Shown: positions 48,101 through 60,916 of the stretch, piece after piece | Layout of the letters: every line of letters begins with the position of its first letter | Position numbering within the stretch: position 1 is the first letter of the stretch | Assembly: GCA_035582835.1 (NCBI GenBank) | Contig: JAYKAV010003432.1 | Coordinates: forward strand, 1,360,362 to 1,424,361 | Reading direction: 5' to 3' | From: Phoebastria nigripes | Lineage: Eukaryota; Chordata; Aves; Procellariiformes; Diomedeidae | DNA: 64,000 nucleotides | Notes under the pieces: generated by a model | What the model was told of the DNA's origin: nothing | Databases searched by the model: none | The model's input: only the letters and a program-made list of their open reading frames with translations | Position numbers and translations under genes: made by a program

Positions 48101-48480
48101 ATGCAAATACAATTAAAATCAAATAAGTATTAATATTTTACATAGAATTCTCTGGGTAAAAAGAAGGCAAAGGAGACTTAAAGGCTTTTCTCCNTGTCTT
48201 TCTCCTCTTCTGCTTGAAGAAATAGGGAGAGTGAAATATTTCCAGTATTTTTCCTGTTGAATTGAAAAGAAGCAGTCTGTGTAGTCTGATTAGGATAGCG
48301 CTCCCTGCAAGGCTTGGTTCAGCTGCTCTGTGTGGTTGCGTGCCACCTGAATTTTCAGGGAGTGTTAGATTGGGTCCGAGTGATTGGAAATGGGTTGTCA
48401 AAGCGCTGCTTAGGCTACGGAATTTCTGGGGTAGCATCAGCTATGATTCTGAATAATAATTTCCATATATAAAAATGAAA
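45196..48480. other. AT-rich intron, no gene seen
   Basis: A short poly(A) lies near 45430 and another near 45818. Open frames (127 codons plus at 45991-46374) are unsupported. Confidence 0.65.
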
Positions 48481-51400
48481 ATGTTTTATTTATACNTATG
48501 TATTGCTAACACTTTAATAACAAAACAAAACGGTGTGAGTTATAGTGACAGAACATAACTTGACTAGAACCAGTCAATATGAGAAGTTAACTCTGGTAAC
48601 GTCTATTAACCTGTTGGTTTCTCATTATATTCCTTTTTGGTAGACCAGAGCAAGGCAGTGGATATTATAAGTCTTTCAAACCCATTTACTAAGTTCCCAA
48701 TGTAGCCGAGGGACTAAAATTTTGAGATTAGGTTCGGAGTTGTGATACTAAGTCACAGTAAAATTGGAGGTTGCGTATAAAACAGATCTAGCGTATTGGA
48801 AACTGTAAATAGTAAGTCTACATGAAAAGATCATGCAAGTAAGTCATTTACTTGGGAATTTGTATGTATAAATTTAATATATATAGATAATTGCATATAC
48901 TCAATAAAATGGATGGAAAGAGACGTAATTAAACATTGGATTATATCAAATTTGGACTAATGAGACAAAATTAGGGTCTTACGTACATACAGAAGATTTT
49001 TGTGGCTTATCATGTTCTCCACTCCAGTTTGGAACCTGCTTTGTCATCAATTTTAATTTTGTGTTTAATGAGAAATAATGCAACCACATTTAGAAGGTTT
49101 TAGGCTTCATGGTTATTGGGAAAATTACATGAAAACATACAGTATAATATAGACAAATGTGAAATAAGTCTGGAGGCAATGAACCAAGCTACAGAGTACA
49201 TGTGACTATAATAGGAAAATCCTTGAGGCCATCATTTTAGCTTTTTGATAGAGTAAAATGGCAAAGATGTTATTGAGATCCATCAGCAGAAGGGAATATA
49301 AATCATTAAAGTCACGGGAGAGTGGAGCTGATGCTTTGTATGAGCTCAGGGGCAGCCGGCGCAGCCCAGCCCGGGGCCGGGAGCCNCACGGTGCTGCTGG
49401 AGGCTTTGCTTATGCGAGAGCAACCTCTATGTTTGGAAGAATTGCTGTGCTGATGCTCCTTTGGTGTGGGGTTTTACTATTGTTATTGGATTTTTTTCTT
49501 TATTATGTTTTTGGGGGTGTGTGTGGGGGTTTAAAAGGGTTCCTAATTCCAATACAGTAAGTCATTCAGAAGATATTCAAAAGTTAAAGTTAACGTGTGC
49601 TAAAACAAAATACTTCAGAGGCAGAACANCGGGGATTGCTGCCATCGTATAATGGATTTTCATGGCTACCTATCAACAGTGAAATATTTCCCAAACTTTA
49701 TTAAAGATTCAAGAGAAATGCAGCCTGAGGTTTGGACATGAGCTCATACCTGCTTGTCTCCTAACCCAATCTGTTCATTTTTCCCAACTGGATGTTGGGT
49801 GTCAGAGTTTTCCAGACAAATGGCAAATTCCCTCTGCTCCCTGTAAAGCTCTGTGTGTAACGTCAGATGTTTTCCTTTTTCCTTCATCTCAGCTCTTAAT
49901 TTTCAACAAAAAAGCTTCTCAAGATCTTTTTCGCCAAGGTTTTTGGCCTTCAACATATTTTCTGTTACTCTATACCTTCTTTTAAAAGGTTTCTGTCCCT
50001 TTTTAAAAAAAAAAAAAAAAAGGGAAAAAAGACAATGAAGACTTAAAAAATGACAGGAAAAAAGAGAACTAAAGGAGGGTTCACTTAATAAAGTAGCAAA
50101 ATGAATATAAACTTATATACAGGATTCTTTCAAACCTGGTTTTCGACTCTATTAAGGCCCTAGAAGGTATTTGTTAGCAAATGCTGGAGATCTTGTTTTG
50201 TTAACTTCAGACAGGAGAAAATGCAGGGATCATATTTTGTGTGTGTGTGTGTACATGTGTTTTGTCCTGAGATGATATATAATTTTCCCAGAAGCTCTGT
50301 CACCTCTAGGAAAGTGAATAGTGATTTTCTTGGGTACTAAACACCTATTAAATGGCAGAGTACCTCAGACAAAACAATTAGCTATATGCTATTTCACAAA
50401 ACCGTGTCGAAAATTTCCTCGTTCCAGGCACAGTAACGTTATCTACCGGAGGAAACGGAGCCATGGCTTAAATGGTGAGCTGAGTCATGCTTTCAGGAGT
50501 AGCATTAAAATAAGTTTATCTCGACTTCAAAGCTTTTACTTCATTTATGAATACCTATTCAAGAGAAGTGATGCTGAGGATGACTTTTCAGTAGAGGTTC
50601 ATTTTCTTAGTAGGCAGAAAGTGAACACACAGGAGTGAAACCTTGGGTCTCTGCCAAGTACAAACTCAGTATCTCCCAATAATACAACAAGTTCTGATAG
50701 GAGTAATCATTAAAGGGAAAAAATAGGAATATAAAAAGGAAAAACGCAAATAAACCCACAGTGGCCACTTACTGAGTTTGCCTCTGTGAGTCCTATCTGG
50801 ATGCGCAGCCGGAATTGTGCAATTTTTGTGTTAATTGTAGGAAACAGTCTGTCTCTTTTCACAGTGATTTGCTTTCATTGTGTGAATCTTTTTTTTTCCT
50901 CTCTCTCTCTCCACACTGACCATTGCCTGTCTTCGTGATCTAGTTTCAGAAAGCACGTCTTTAAACCAAGAGTTTTGGGTAAAAATTTGGTTGCCATTGA
51001 GGTTTCTTGCAGGTTTGCTCCTACCCAGCAGAGGCAATGGTTTTGTGTTCTGTTTGCTCTGTGCCGAGTGTCTCATTGCGATGGGATTCAGCACGGTGTT
51101 TCAGGGAGTAACTGGACTTCAGCAAGGAGGTTCGTATGGTAGGAGAGTTGCATACGTGTTCTGAATTAGTTGTATGAGTATGTTTTCCTATCTCAATAAA
51201 TGAAACACTTGAGTAAGAATCAAATCGCATTTCATAAATTGATAAATCGTGTTCCTTGCATCCCCTGAAGTGCAGTCAATTTTGATTGATACACACAATT
51301 CCTTAAAACTCAAGCTGNTTTTTATTAATATTTCTATCAGCTTTTTCAGCTTTTCTTTTTTTCTTATCTACACTTTTAAAACTGTAATTTTCCTGAGACT

Positions 51401-53140
51401 TTCCAGGGGCAAATCTTTAAACTCTTTGTTGCGGAATGAGCCTTTTTATTTGTGTGCTAGTCTGGTTTTCCCTTCAACAGCTAAATGTGTTAAGTGGTGA
51501 TGGGAGGAGTGACAGCTGTCAGAGCGATTAGTATCACATCTCAGCAGCAGAGTACTTAAAGTAGATGAAAATTTTGTCTTGTGCATAAATTAAGGTATGA
51601 GCAATTGCATGGCAGATGGGAGAAGCAACCCAGTACCTCCTTCCAGTCCTATTTTAAAGGTAGTCTTTTCCTATGAAAAAAATTAACAGTTTCTTCAAAA
51701 GGTTGCTCTTTGGATGAAATTCGTTGCTTAGCGGAGAGCCTGTGTGTCCGTCTTAGATTCTGTGCAAACCCTCAAGGAAATAGTCGTGCTTTGTGTGCGA
51801 AGGTGAATTTTACCCACTGCCCATGAATTAGCGGGCTGTTTGAACAGAGGAGATGAAATATCTATTATTAAACAGGGGTCAAGAGCATTACTTAAAGTAG
51901 TAAACACTAATCCTAGTAATATAGTCAGAGCCTGCAGGTTTGGGATCATACTGGTAAGACCTTAGGGTTATAGATTATAGCTTTTATTTCTTCTGTAAAC
52001 TGCTGAGAATACAAGAGCTGTAGAAATGGTATTGCAGCGTGCATCAATGCTTCTAAATATTGTATCTGAAGGAATGAGATATATACGTGGACAAGTTTAA
52101 TTCCTCCTGCTGATATTCATTCAGGATTTTAAAGTTAATGCTGCCCTTTGTGAGAAAAGGTGCTGCAGGTCTTTTAATCCTCACCAGTAATGGTGAGGGC
52201 TTCAGTTTTAATTTTTAATTAAAAAGAGACAGCACTCCCAGCAGTGTCCCCACTAGCGTGATAGAGCATTGATTTAGTAATTCAGGGAAGAGTTGCTGAT
52301 AGAGACCGAAATTCAGCAAAACACTCGCCTGGCTTTAATCAGACGAGTTACTTCAGCTGCATCAGTAGAAATGAAGCACTACGAGTGGGTTAGCACCTGC
52401 CTGGCAGAGGTGAAGAGGCTGCCCATGGGTGCGTAGGATGCTTGTGCTCACGTGCCTTTGCGCTCTGTTATCCTTTTCTGTGGTGCAATGGATGATCTCC
52501 ATGAAGATCCACCACCCGCTGGTGAACCAGCACCTGCTCTGAGGACAACTGGAGGTTGCAGGATGTCCAACTCTGCTCGAGTGAACTTGAACGCCTCTTC
52601 TGGCACCTCACGTGTAGAAGCAGGCTTAGCTGCAAGCTGGTTTTACATATGGAGACAAAGCTTAGCTTATCTGGTAAATACAAGGACTTCCCGTAGCTCC
52701 TTGGTGCACTGAGAGCTTTTAGAGTCACAATAAAAGGCCATGTTGCAAATGCGATAAGCTGTGATTAACTAATACTATTTCCTGATGCAATCATATGCTG
52801 AAAATTGCAGAGATTATATTAGGAGAAAATAAGGGGTCAAAATAGCCAAGGACAGTGAGATAAAATTTGAAAACATTTTAGAGATGCTAGACTGTGATTG
52901 TTACAGAGACATGAAAGCTGTGTGACATAACGTATTATTGTGTATATTGATACCTCTGTCCTATAGCGTATGGAGGTAGGTCACATAGGAAAACACTGTT
53001 AACTCGGATAACTGTCAGGAAAATATTGGGCAGTAGTGATAATGAAATGAGCAGCTGTATTTTTGAGGAGTCACTTTTGGTTTCACATAAATAATACCTA
53101 GAATATAAATAAGACGGTGAGCCGGGGGCAATACATACTT
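48481..53140. other. AT-rich intron, no gene seen
   Basis: A small GC-rich patch near 49345-49395 contains one N. T/G-rich sequence lies around 49480-49545, an A17 run at 50005-50021 and a TG dinucleotide run at 50239-50252. The segment around 52310-52380 faintly resembles an old amniote repeat. Confidence 0.6.
50239..50252. repeat. (TG)7 microsatellite
   Basis: A short pure TG dinucleotide run, followed by TACATGTG. Confidence 0.9.
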
Positions 53141-53141
53141 G

Positions 53142-53165
53142 TGTGTGTATATATATATACACACA
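53142..53165. repeat. Perfect 24-bp palindrome of TG/TA/CA repeats
   Basis: TGTGTG, six TA units and CACACA make an exact self-complementary 24-mer, able to form a hairpin or cruciform. Confidence 0.95.
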
Positions 53166-54549
53166 TGCATATATTTTAAGAGTGGTTTCATCTGTAAAAA
53201 ATCATACACACTTGCACACATGTATATATACCTGAATTGAATTTGGCAAGAAGTAGTCTGTTGACCTTGCTGTAAAACCAAAGGGTTTTATTTGAATTTT
53301 ATTGTTGTTTTAATGCTTTACTTANGCAGTAGGCTTGTATTCACCTGAGCTTTCTTTTGTGTTTTTGGANTACCTCATGCACCTAATGCATTTTGACACC
53401 AGCTCATTTTGGGAGAGGAAATGTGGTTGGAAAATACACCGGTGCTTGGGCACTTCGTGCCAAATGCCGATCGTTAACTCGCTATCCTGATGTTGTGGCA
53501 TGGGCTGTAATTCTATAAAGTGCTCCAAAGGAAGGATGGGGAGGAAACTGGACGTCCCTGGAGGAACTTGTTGGTCCCCCCTCTGCCTTGTTCCCTCCAG
53601 GCTGTGCCAGCCCTGTCCCAGGTGGTCGTAACTGCTGAGATTGGGGAGTAGAAGAGTGGAGATGCTCACCCTTACTGCTCCCAGCATGAGCTCGCCCTGT
53701 GGAGGAGACGGAGGAGATCTAGGAAGTCCCTCTCTGGCCCCACACTGCGGTGTCGATAGTTCAGAAAAGGCAATCGGAGGATATCGCTACTTCTGCTACT
53801 TCTTCTGAGGCACTTAGGAGAGCTCAGGGTGAAGTTCACCCACCCAAGGCCGGTGGAGAGCTACTCCCTTCCCTAACTTAAAAATATTAGCTCTGAAAGC
53901 TCGATGTGGACAGTAAAGCCCATAGATACAGAATACACAATTGATGCTTAGAAGGCTTCAAATTAATGAAATTAAAGAAAATTCAGACGCCATTNGGATA
54001 GAAGGAAAATGCGAGTGATGATTAGGGACTTTATTAAAGCTATGCTTCTTTGCAAAAAGCCACGGTTTGGCAGTGGGAGCGCAGATTTCTTCTGCGAGCT
54101 GGAGAACACCTTGAACTGTGGGGATAAGCGTTACTGAAGCATCATTTAGACGTAGCAGACCTGAGTGAGCTGCCGTGTCTGGCAAGGACCGCAGGGCCAG
54201 TACGCTGTTACTGGCTCAGTCTCCTGCCCAAGCTGGGGCTCGCAGCAGCACTAATTGGCCTGGACCCATGCCCCGTTTCAGGAGGTGGGTTATGGCCCGG
54301 CAGCTCCAGTATTTGGCGCAGATCTGCATTTTGCTGGGCTGTACGTTTATATATGGTGTGATTTTCAGTAAAGCCGTGGATACGCTGATATTCCATGTGA
54401 TCGGAGGAGAAGGTGGATGATACATCCAGAACATAGCATGGCATCAAGGGAGCTTCAGTAGGAGTTAAACGGTAGATCAGGAAATTCTAAAAGAGGTACC
54501 TAAAATAGACATCTTCAAACATCTAATTTCAAATTAGCTTGTCTAAATA
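53166..54549. other. Intron, no gene seen
   Basis: The stretch contains three ambiguous bases (53326, 53390, 53995) and open frames of up to 121 codons (minus, 53322-53687) with no family similarity. CR1 similarity may begin somewhat before 54550 but cannot be followed by eye. Confidence 0.6.
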
Positions 54550-55615
54550 TATTGTATTAAAGAACTGGTTGAAGACGTGTCTAAGTTATAAACGTTCCTT
54601 TTTTAGTAATTCTTGAAATAGCGGGAAATGGTGGAAGACAGGAGGAGAGCTGCTTGCGTGCTGAGGTTTGAAAAGGCCAAGGGGATGCCTCGGGGGCTGT
54701 GGGCTCCACATCGGATAAAGTATTTTTTCTAATATTTTGACCCGTGACCTGAAAGAAAACAAAGCATTGGCAAAGTTCACAGATAACACAGGCACAGATA
54801 GGTTATTTTGCGAGAGCAGGAATTAATGAAGAAAACATGTCACTGGTTGATCTAGAGTCATTAGGGGAGCTTGGTACAAGCAAATGCTATGCATGTGGAT
54901 GTGTACTCTGGATTAAAGAGGCCAGCTGTACAGACTGCAGGCTTTGCTGGAAAATACAGACTGGGAAAGTCTTGAGGGTCAAGGCTGTTGAGCAGCTGAA
55001 CGTCACACCCAGCACAACGCAGCAGCCAAAACTGTTGATGTGATTTTTGGGATTTGTGAAAATGGGACCCTTGAGTAAGCCTAGCACCTCTGTACCTGGC
55101 ACTGGGGAAAAACTGCTGAAGAATTGCATCTGTAGTTCAAGAAGAAAATTAAAGGAGCGATAAAGGCATCCAGGGTGAACCGTGACATTGGTTAAAGAAT
55201 TGGAAAAGATACTTAAGATGAAAGAGCCCCTTTTATTTATTTAATTTGTCAGAGAAGGTTACAGAGTGGTTTGATCATGGTCTTGTAGCTATCTGTGCAA
55301 AGAACAGAAATATAATAATGGAGCCTTACAGTCTACCTGACAAAGATATGAAGAACATCCGCTGTTGAAAAAAGACAAGTGTAGACTAGAAGTAAGATAA
55401 TACTTTTTTTCTTAAATGAGAATAATTAATCAGTAGAACAATGTACCAAGGGCCATGGTGTATTTTGTATCACTAGGAAAAATGAATGAGTTTCCTAAAA
55501 TATACACAGTAATTCAAAAAGTGATTAATTCAGGGAAGTCCTATTCTGATTTATACGTTAGGTCAGACTAGATCATCATAACATACCCTCCTGATAAGTC
55601 TGATCCACGTGCTCT
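54550..55615 (+). mobile_element. Ancient CR1 LINE, 3' part of ORF2 plus 3' end, heavily decayed
   Basis: The order of similarity blocks follows the end of CR1 reverse transcriptase and its 3' end through about 1 kb. Examples are AAAGAACTGGTTGAA near 54560, GACCTGAAAGAAAACAAAGC with AAGTTCACAGATAACAC (54748-54789), TGATGTGATTTTTGGGAT near 55036, CTGTACCTGGCACTGG near 55090, TACCAAGGGCCATGGTG near 55444, and AATTCAGGGAAGTCCTATTC then GGTCAGACTAGATCATCA near 55526-55579. Motif order is intact, but the reading frame is destroyed by stops and indels, so no protein is made. The end signature is the older type shared with turtles and crocodilians, suggesting insertion before or early in bird evolution. 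The left boundary is uncertain. Confidence 0.82.
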
Positions 55616-58085
55616 CATTTTCCCATTGGTAAAATGACAGTGAAGTGTCAATCTCCTTCACTTGGGTATTGCAAACCCATTAATATCTACAGGCAAAATG
55701 TGTCATAGCAATTAAACTATTATTACTTTTGCATCAAAGGTGAAGGCAGTTGGAAGAACTGAACTGCCTGTGACACTGGCTGACAGTAATTCAACTCGCT
55801 CGATCCATTCAAGCTCATTTGTGCGGTTTGTGGTATGTTAACGTTGAGATTCAGAAGCAGCGCACTGAAGGACATTGTGCAGAGACAGAATACACGTTCC
55901 TTTAGTCTATGTAGTTTAGGTCAGTTTTTAAAATTTTTTTTTTAAATTTTAATGTGTCTTATCCTGGGGAAGAATTGAATAAAGCGTGGTGTTTTCTAAA
56001 ACCTAGCTCTTAGTTTTCATTTTTTCCCCCTTTTCTAGTTCCTCTCTGAGCTGTGTAGGGGTGTTTCAGGAGGCACCATCCTCCGTTGGCTTGGCGCTTG
56101 GCTGGTGCCAGCTCAGACCTGGTTTCCCCAGACGCGGGATGCAGGGCTGGGCAGCGGGAGGCACGCTGGCTTCATCCTGCCCTTCTCCCTGCTGTGCCGA
56201 AGCAATTTTTCTCCTCTATTTTGGTGGCTGCACACAGGGAATCTGGGGAAAGAGGTCTGTATGGCAATGCCTGCAGGATGGGCGGTTCTTCACCCCGTTT
56301 CATCTCGCCGTGTGGTACAAGAGCTGTCAGCTGCTTTAGTCCTGCCTTTTGGGTGAATTAATGGAAAACAAAGAGTTATGCTTTTGGTTCCTGGAGTAGG
56401 CGACTTAGCCGCTATCAAGAGAATAGCTGTCTGATTTATATTTTAGTGAACAGTGCGTGTATACCTCAGTCACTTTTATTCTCGGTGACCTTGGATTACT
56501 TAAAAATCATTTGACGTTTTTGCTTGCTAATCGAATTAGAGCTTGTTGATTCCTTTCTCTTTGATCAAAACACGACTGCCTCACCCAGGGCAGACGGGGG
56601 GTCGTGTAATGGAGTGCCTGTAGCTGCGAGGGCTGCTTCGAGTCCCTTTCATCTATCTGCACTTCACTTCTAGGGCCAAGAACAAAGGTCATCCTGTGCC
56701 AGAGCAGCCAGTGGAGGGGGAGGTTCATGCCAGCTGCACCGAAAGCATCCTCAGTCTTTTCCATAATTCATATTCCACCTTTGCTCACACTTGTGTGCAG
56801 TTGGCAGTAGGATTGTTAACCAAATAAACCAAAACAAATCTGCCTAGCGTATGCTTTTAGTTTTTAAACTAAGTGGAGCTTTTAGATGCTTTCGTTAGGA
56901 CCTAGCACTTGCTAGCTGTTAGCCTTATCTCTACAAGGAAGATGGAATGACTTTTTTATTCATTTAAAGGCTAGTATGGACAGACAGCTACAGATCCACT
57001 AACTGGCCTGACATCTAAAACGAGAGCTGGTGTNAGTCTGATGTGGAGCGGAGTATATTTTCGCTTGACTTCTGAGCATGATAACCCGGCAGTGACCGCC
57101 ATGGCTCCCGTCAGCTGCTGCCCTGTAGTTCCTGACTCTTCCTTAATTATGGGAACTCATATTGTCAGTTTAAAAAGGGCTTACTTCATTCACCCGNCCG
57201 GGATGAGGAGCAGTTCCTCCTCAAAAGAGACGAGCACTGGAGTTAGGAGACAGGTAAATGAGGACTGGGAGAGCTCTGGCATCGCACCCTGCAGACTGCT
57301 GCTGTCTTACCGCAATCAATTCCTCATGAATATTTCTGGGTTTTTAAAATGGAATTGGAAGGTTTTATTACTTTTTGGCAATGACTTCTTCATTCTCTGT
57401 GTTCTACACAGCTTAATTTGTAAAGCCTTTCATGCACGGCTCAAATCTTTCTTTTCCAAGGTACTCGTTCTGAGCATCTGTCCTCAGTTTGTGTTAATGA
57501 CTTTGTTTGAATGGGATAATTTAAAAGTTGATGTACTAGCCTGAATAAATGACATGAGAATCCACCCATTAACTTGCCAGGTACATCAAGGGGTCTGAAA
57601 GTATAGTAAGCATCATAACAGACTGCAGTAACATGTCCAATATTATGTATACTGCTGTAATATATATTCTGTCTTATCTATTTGCTCCTCAGTTTCTCAT
57701 TTCCCTTTCTTTTAAGACAGTGTGATAAAATGAAGATTGAGGCCATACAAATAAATAGCTCAAAAATAAGTACCTCTTCAGCACGCTTTCTCAATATTTT
57801 CCTCTTGCAGAGTGACAAACTGTTGCCAGTCTTTCCCGTTGGACTTCCTTCCAGCCAGACTCTTCCAGGCAGAATTTCAGTCTGCCAGGGAAACTATACA
57901 CGGGGTGATTCAAGTGGATTAACAGCTTAATGTGCATTTTGGGTTGTTCCAGAAACCAGCTGGCATACTTTTGTAAAGGATATTGATATGTGATCAGCTG
58001 GTGATTTTGTTTATAAGAGAAAGTGGTTTGGTGAGTAGTAGAATGAAATTGAAGAAAAGAAAATACAGAGGGGCTGCCATATTTC
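55616..58085. other. Intron, no gene seen
   Basis: At 56061-56361 three plus-strand frames stay open together over GC-richer sequence, a composition effect. A plus-strand frame of 167 codons (57041-57544, with one N) has no recognisable family. Confidence 0.6.
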
Positions 58086-58104
58086 TTTTTTTTTTTTTTT
58101 TTTT
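58086..58104. repeat. Poly(T) run of 19
   Basis: A pure T run without an attached repeat body. Confidence 0.95.
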
Positions 58105-59204
58105 AAATGTTTTTCTTCTTTTTTGCACTTCCAAGAGCGGAGGAGGCTCTCAAGGTAAAGGAGTGGTTTCTTTGTTCTTTTGAGGTGTGATAATGAGCCT
58201 GAGCAAACTCAGATCTATGTTCTGCCCATGTCTGGACCTGGCTGAGTCACTGAGTGAATCCAGTGAGCTGTACTTTCTGTACACCTTCAATTCTTGATAG
58301 TTTTATGTGGAAATTGTGCTAGTGAATTAAAAACACCGCATCGGCCAGGGTAAGTTTCTAAAGGCACCTGCTGTGAGCAACTCCCCGTTTGTTGTACTCT
58401 TTGGTGGTGTTTTCCCCCCCAACCCCCTGTGCACTTCTTATCTCACTGGAGTCTCGTTTCCCCAGCCTGTTGTTATGGGCTTTGCAGCCCCCGGATATCC
58501 TGGAGAAAAAAAATAAGGAAACGCTGAGAAGAAGCGGAGGTTAATGGCAGGGGAGCTGTGGCGGCGCCTTGTCCCTGGCTGCACCACCACGTTCCCTCTG
58601 GCCCTGCTCCTTCCCCACAGGGAAAGCCACGAAATGTCCCTCCATGCCAAGGTTGCATTGCAAAAGTGGAAAAGGAAGGAAATTGTGAATAACAGCAACA
58701 AAAAAGCCTTTATTGGAGATCAGGACTGCTACAGAGAGGGTAATAAACTCATACAGTGTTCCCCTCGCTTCTCCTGGGTTTTTTTATCTGTTTTCAGCCT
58801 CTCCAATTTTCATTTTGATGAGGTTACAGCAGTTGCTCTTAACCTTAATGAGGAGTGCTGGGGGAGGAGGAGAGCTGTATGGCGCGGGGTGGTGCTCATT
58901 AACTGACCCGCTCACAAACGAGAGCTGGTTCCCACTGCCCAACGTGGGGCTTGTGTAGAGACCGGGCTCCTGCTCCAGTGACAGCAACCTCCGGCTGGTG
59001 TGACTTTACTGGGTGCAGTCACGGTGAAGATGTGCAGATCCTGAAAATGCTTTGCAGAGAGAAAGCCCAANGGTAAACCTGGGAAATCCGTACTGCGAAG
59101 AGGCGGCTTTCTCTTCCAGCTAGAGAGGGAAGGGAGTCTTAGATATACAGAAATCTCACAGGGACATCTATTAATTACATTGGCTTTTAATTATCTGTCA
59201 CTGA
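58105..59204. other. Intron, no gene seen
   Basis: A GC-richer stretch at 58440-58640 is open on both strands (120 codons plus, 87 minus) without family similarity. Confidence 0.6.
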
Positions 59205-59335
59205 TATGTTACATGACCTTGAGCAAGTCATTTACTCTATATGTGTATCTATCTGTAAAATGCTTGTGAATTATTTAATGTCTACAAATTGCTTTGAGAT
59301 CCCCAAACGAAATGCACTATAGTTGCAATTATCAA
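59205..59335 (+). mobile_element. MIR/CORE-SINE-like remnant
   Basis: TGACCTTGAGCAAGTCATTTACTC near 59215-59238, TATCTGTAAAATG near 59250 and TTGCTTTGAGATCC with AAATGCACTATA near 59289-59321 reproduce, in order, the most familiar MIR core and tail words. The middle CTCAGTTTCC segment is lost. Such copies are ancient amniote fossils. Confidence 0.65.
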
Positions 59336-59770
59336 GTCTGATAGCATGGTGCATGCTGGTGTCAGCCCGAATCTCGGCAAAGAGCTCGGGAAAAGATCCT
59401 TTGCTGGTCCTTAACGTACCGTGGGGAACAGGAGAGAGATCGTGCAGCATCCAGGGTCAACAGTTATTTTTGTGTCTGACCATAAATACTGCCTCTTGCA
59501 CAGATGCATAGGAGGAAAGATTGTAGAATATTTTGGAGTTTTCTTGGGTTTTCTTGATGAGATGAAGGTCGGTGCCTATAGGTACTTACCTTGAGTTAAC
59601 TCAGAGTATCTTGATGTTTTTTGTGAAGGGAAAGAAAGAAAAAACACCAAGTATGCCTTCTGAGACCTTGGAAAGTCTTTGTGGCCTTGCATTATGTTTC
59701 AGAGTTTTGTGTTCCCGTTAACTTAATACCCATTTAGGCTATCCTTAGGCACACAGGCAAAATACTATTC

Positions 59771-59790
59771 AAAAAAAAAAAAAAAAAAAA
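59771..59790. repeat. Poly(A) run of 20
   Basis: A pure A run without a recognisable retrocopy body. Confidence 0.95.
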
Positions 59791-60884
59791 GGAGATAATT
59801 CAGCTCTCTCTGCAACTTTCTTACAACCTAATTTTCTCTTTCATATTACTTACTCAAAATTTAGCTAATTGTCAGTATCATATTAGCCTTCGGAAAGCCT
59901 GTTCTGTGATGCATGTGTTCCTATTATACAGGGGTTGACAGAAATAACGTTAATGCATCTAAAGATAAAGTTTGACCCAATACACAATTATGAAATGCTC
60001 ATTTGTTCCCAGGGCGGATGGTATGCGGTCAATAACTGTTCTCTGTACTATAAGTCATAAAGGCAGCCATAAAATAAAATCTTTAGGTAGTTATAAATCG
60101 ACAGATATCGGTGACCTTAGTTTTCTCTTCCCAGGCTGTCCATTATCGGTGTGTTACGTAATAGGAACATTTATTAGCATTCTGCTTCTGTGGTCTCCAG
60201 CCAGGCAAAACCCATTCAGGAGCTGGACCAACATTTTTACCTATTACAAGGGGCCGGGATGCTTTATTTCATCTTTATGTTGTTTTTAACTTGGTGGTCG
60301 TACATGAAACAATGTTTTAATGGGGAAAAATCCTCTCTCCGTGCTTAACTTCTCTACTGGTGGTGGGGAAGTCCTTGTATTTCGCAAGTCCTCCAGAATG
60401 TTGTTGTTAAAATAACATTTTAGTATTATGATCCATTTGAAAGACTTATGCTCCTGATTTGTTTATGAACTCAGAAATTTACAGACATTTACATTAATCC
60501 TGATATATTCTATCCTGTGGTAGAATACGGTGGTCTACAAGGCGGCTAGGTTTTATTCAATACTGCTCGTAGAAATTACACAGAGCATACTCTACAGAAA
60601 CTTGTAGATGAGTGTGTGCCCGTGCTCCCTACCCAGACCTTGAAACTTGCCCTCCATTGATCTGGTTTCAATGCTTTTTAACTGTATAGGCTTTTTCTGT
60701 GAGGATGAACACGTATAGCTGCTGCATTCGCTCCTCAGCGCTGACGCTGCAGGAGCCCGGCAGCAGCCAGATGGAGCTCCCAGCGATGATCAACCTTGCT
60801 GAACTTATTAGGGCCTGGCTACCAGGAGGGCAATAAAGTGGGAGTTGTTATTAGCCACCTGACCATGCAAGCTTCCCACCCCCC
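59791..60884. other. AT-rich intron, no gene seen
   Basis: A GC-richer segment sits near 60720-60800. Open frames are unsupported. Confidence 0.65.
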
Positions 60885-60914
60885 AAAAAAAAAACCCAAG
60901 AGGGTTTTTTTTTT
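60885..60914. repeat. A10CCC / GGGT10 hairpin
   Basis: A run of ten A plus CCC (60885-60897) and its exact complement GGG plus T run (60902 onward) are separated by AAGA, making a perfect 13-bp stem with a 4-base loop. The T run extends two bases beyond the stem. Confidence 0.92.
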
Positions 60915-60916
60915 TT

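Noticed and set aside
57041..57544. 167-codon plus-strand open frame
   Set aside because: It contains an N codon, has no family similarity and no gene context; probably a chance open frame.
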